This document shows positions 63,583-64,000 of a stretch of 64,000 bases of DNA, in pieces. The stretch covers positions 1,612,001 to 1,676,000 of the forward strand of contig JAEBUN010000007.1 of NCBI GenBank assembly GCA_023014365.1, given 5' to 3'. The first letter of the stretch is position 1; every line of letters starts with the position of its first letter. The notes beneath the pieces were generated by a model. The model did not search any database. It saw only the letters and a program-made list of their open reading frames with translations, and had not been told where the DNA came from. The DNA comes from Lepiota brunneoincarnata. Its lineage: Eukaryota > Basidiomycota > Agaricomycetes > Agaricales > Agaricaceae. A program made the translations under genes and the position numbers.

Positions 63583-64000
63583 CTGGTTGGGGGTCTTCTA
63601 GAGCACCGGTGGTCTAATCGCACTGCTGCGGGTGCGAAGAGGGGAGTGTGTGGAATGGAGGAAAACAGAGCGGGTAAGACACTCGCAATGGTAAATGATA
63701 CACAGCAGATTCTCCCATATATTACACATTTGTGAGTCGTGACCGGGCGACGAGTGATGTGCCAATATCAGTTACCGCATGGGGCTTATTTGATATATCC
63801 TGGGATAGCGCAACCGCCACAGGGATGACATGATCCAGTCATGATGCAACCACGAGACTGCCACCCCCCAGAACCATCGGCCGGATTTCCAGGGCGCTAT
63901 GCAGGGATTCTTAAAAGATCCGAACGGTTCCAGTCTAGGCTATAATAAGTGGGCAAGCACCACATTTTGTTCACCGAGTCCCCTTAAGAGAAAAAAACTT
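63583..64000. promoter_or_regulatory. Upstream region of the G-alpha gene
   Basis: 5' flank of the - strand G-alpha gene. No clear gene; specific promoter sites not identified. Confidence 0.4.

Noticed and set aside
1..64000. tRNA, rRNA, CRISPR array, bacterial-type operons
   Set aside because: Looked for by eye and not seen. The short-intron, transposon-rich pattern is that of a fungal nucleus.

Overview
The window looks like nuclear DNA of a mushroom-forming basidiomycete (Agaricomycetes). The evidence is short GT-AG introns of about 45-60 bases, NACHT P-loop genes of the mushroom type, F-box gene clusters, an expanded G-alpha type, a chromodomain Gypsy retrotransposon, and Tc1 and hAT DNA transposons. 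No tRNA, rRNA or CRISPR array was seen. The species cannot be told from the sequence alone.

Layout. 1-3.3 kb: a cyclin-like gene and a dim1 (U5 snRNP 15 kDa) gene, both + strand. 3.7-42.2 kb: a repeat-rich block built on at least seven loci of one NACHT gene family, all - strand (A 4.2-6.8, E 7.4-7.9 plus 24.3-24.6, B 25.5-29.4, F1 29.5-29.9, C 34.5-37.2, F2 37.2-37.6, D 39.5-42.2). Single-copy genes or relics between them are a DUF6454-like secreted protein (one full, one partial copy), a WrbA/Pst2-like quinone reductase, a broken coronin gene and a duplicated scrap of dim1. 43-52.8 kb: an F-box/LRR-like gene, a monocarboxylate-transporter-like MFS gene, and a head-to-head pair (2-oxoglutarate dioxygenase and a conserved unknown protein). 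53-60.3 kb: decaying F-box paralogues. 61.5-63.6 kb: a G-protein alpha subunit gene on the - strand.

The centre is a nested transposon stack from 7,873 to 24,302. A hAT element (8-bp target duplication ATCTCGAT) sits in NACHT relic E. Its transposase gene was hit by a Tc1-type element (TA duplication), which was hit by a 1.9-kb LTR element with 5-bp duplication GCTGT. A full 8.2-kb chromodomain Gypsy (duplication ATATC) then entered the same hAT gene. The 1.9-kb element has no pol; its single ORF encodes a protein with a KH-like RNA-binding domain. Both LTR elements carry the layout of Tf1/sushi-type self-priming: a 10-11 base primer-binding site just after the LTR is the exact complement of the predicted RNA 5' end. 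All nine differences between LTR pairs lie at CpG sites. The Gypsy element shows a GGATTTT slippery heptamer at the gag/pol junction and two long overlapping ORFs after pol, one of which runs across the polypurine tract and into the 3' LTR.

A second Tc1 element, with an uninterrupted transposase, sits in intron 2 of NACHT copy B, on the TA of the 5' splice site. It leaves the donor GT in place, and B is the only NACHT copy whose exons still join into one 827-codon frame. Many otherwise conserved host genes (dim1, G-alpha, WrbA-like, DUF6454-like, F-box genes) carry one or two single-base frameshifts, nearly all insertions. This suggests uncorrected assembly errors at least as much as gene death, so calls of broken genes should be read with that in mind.
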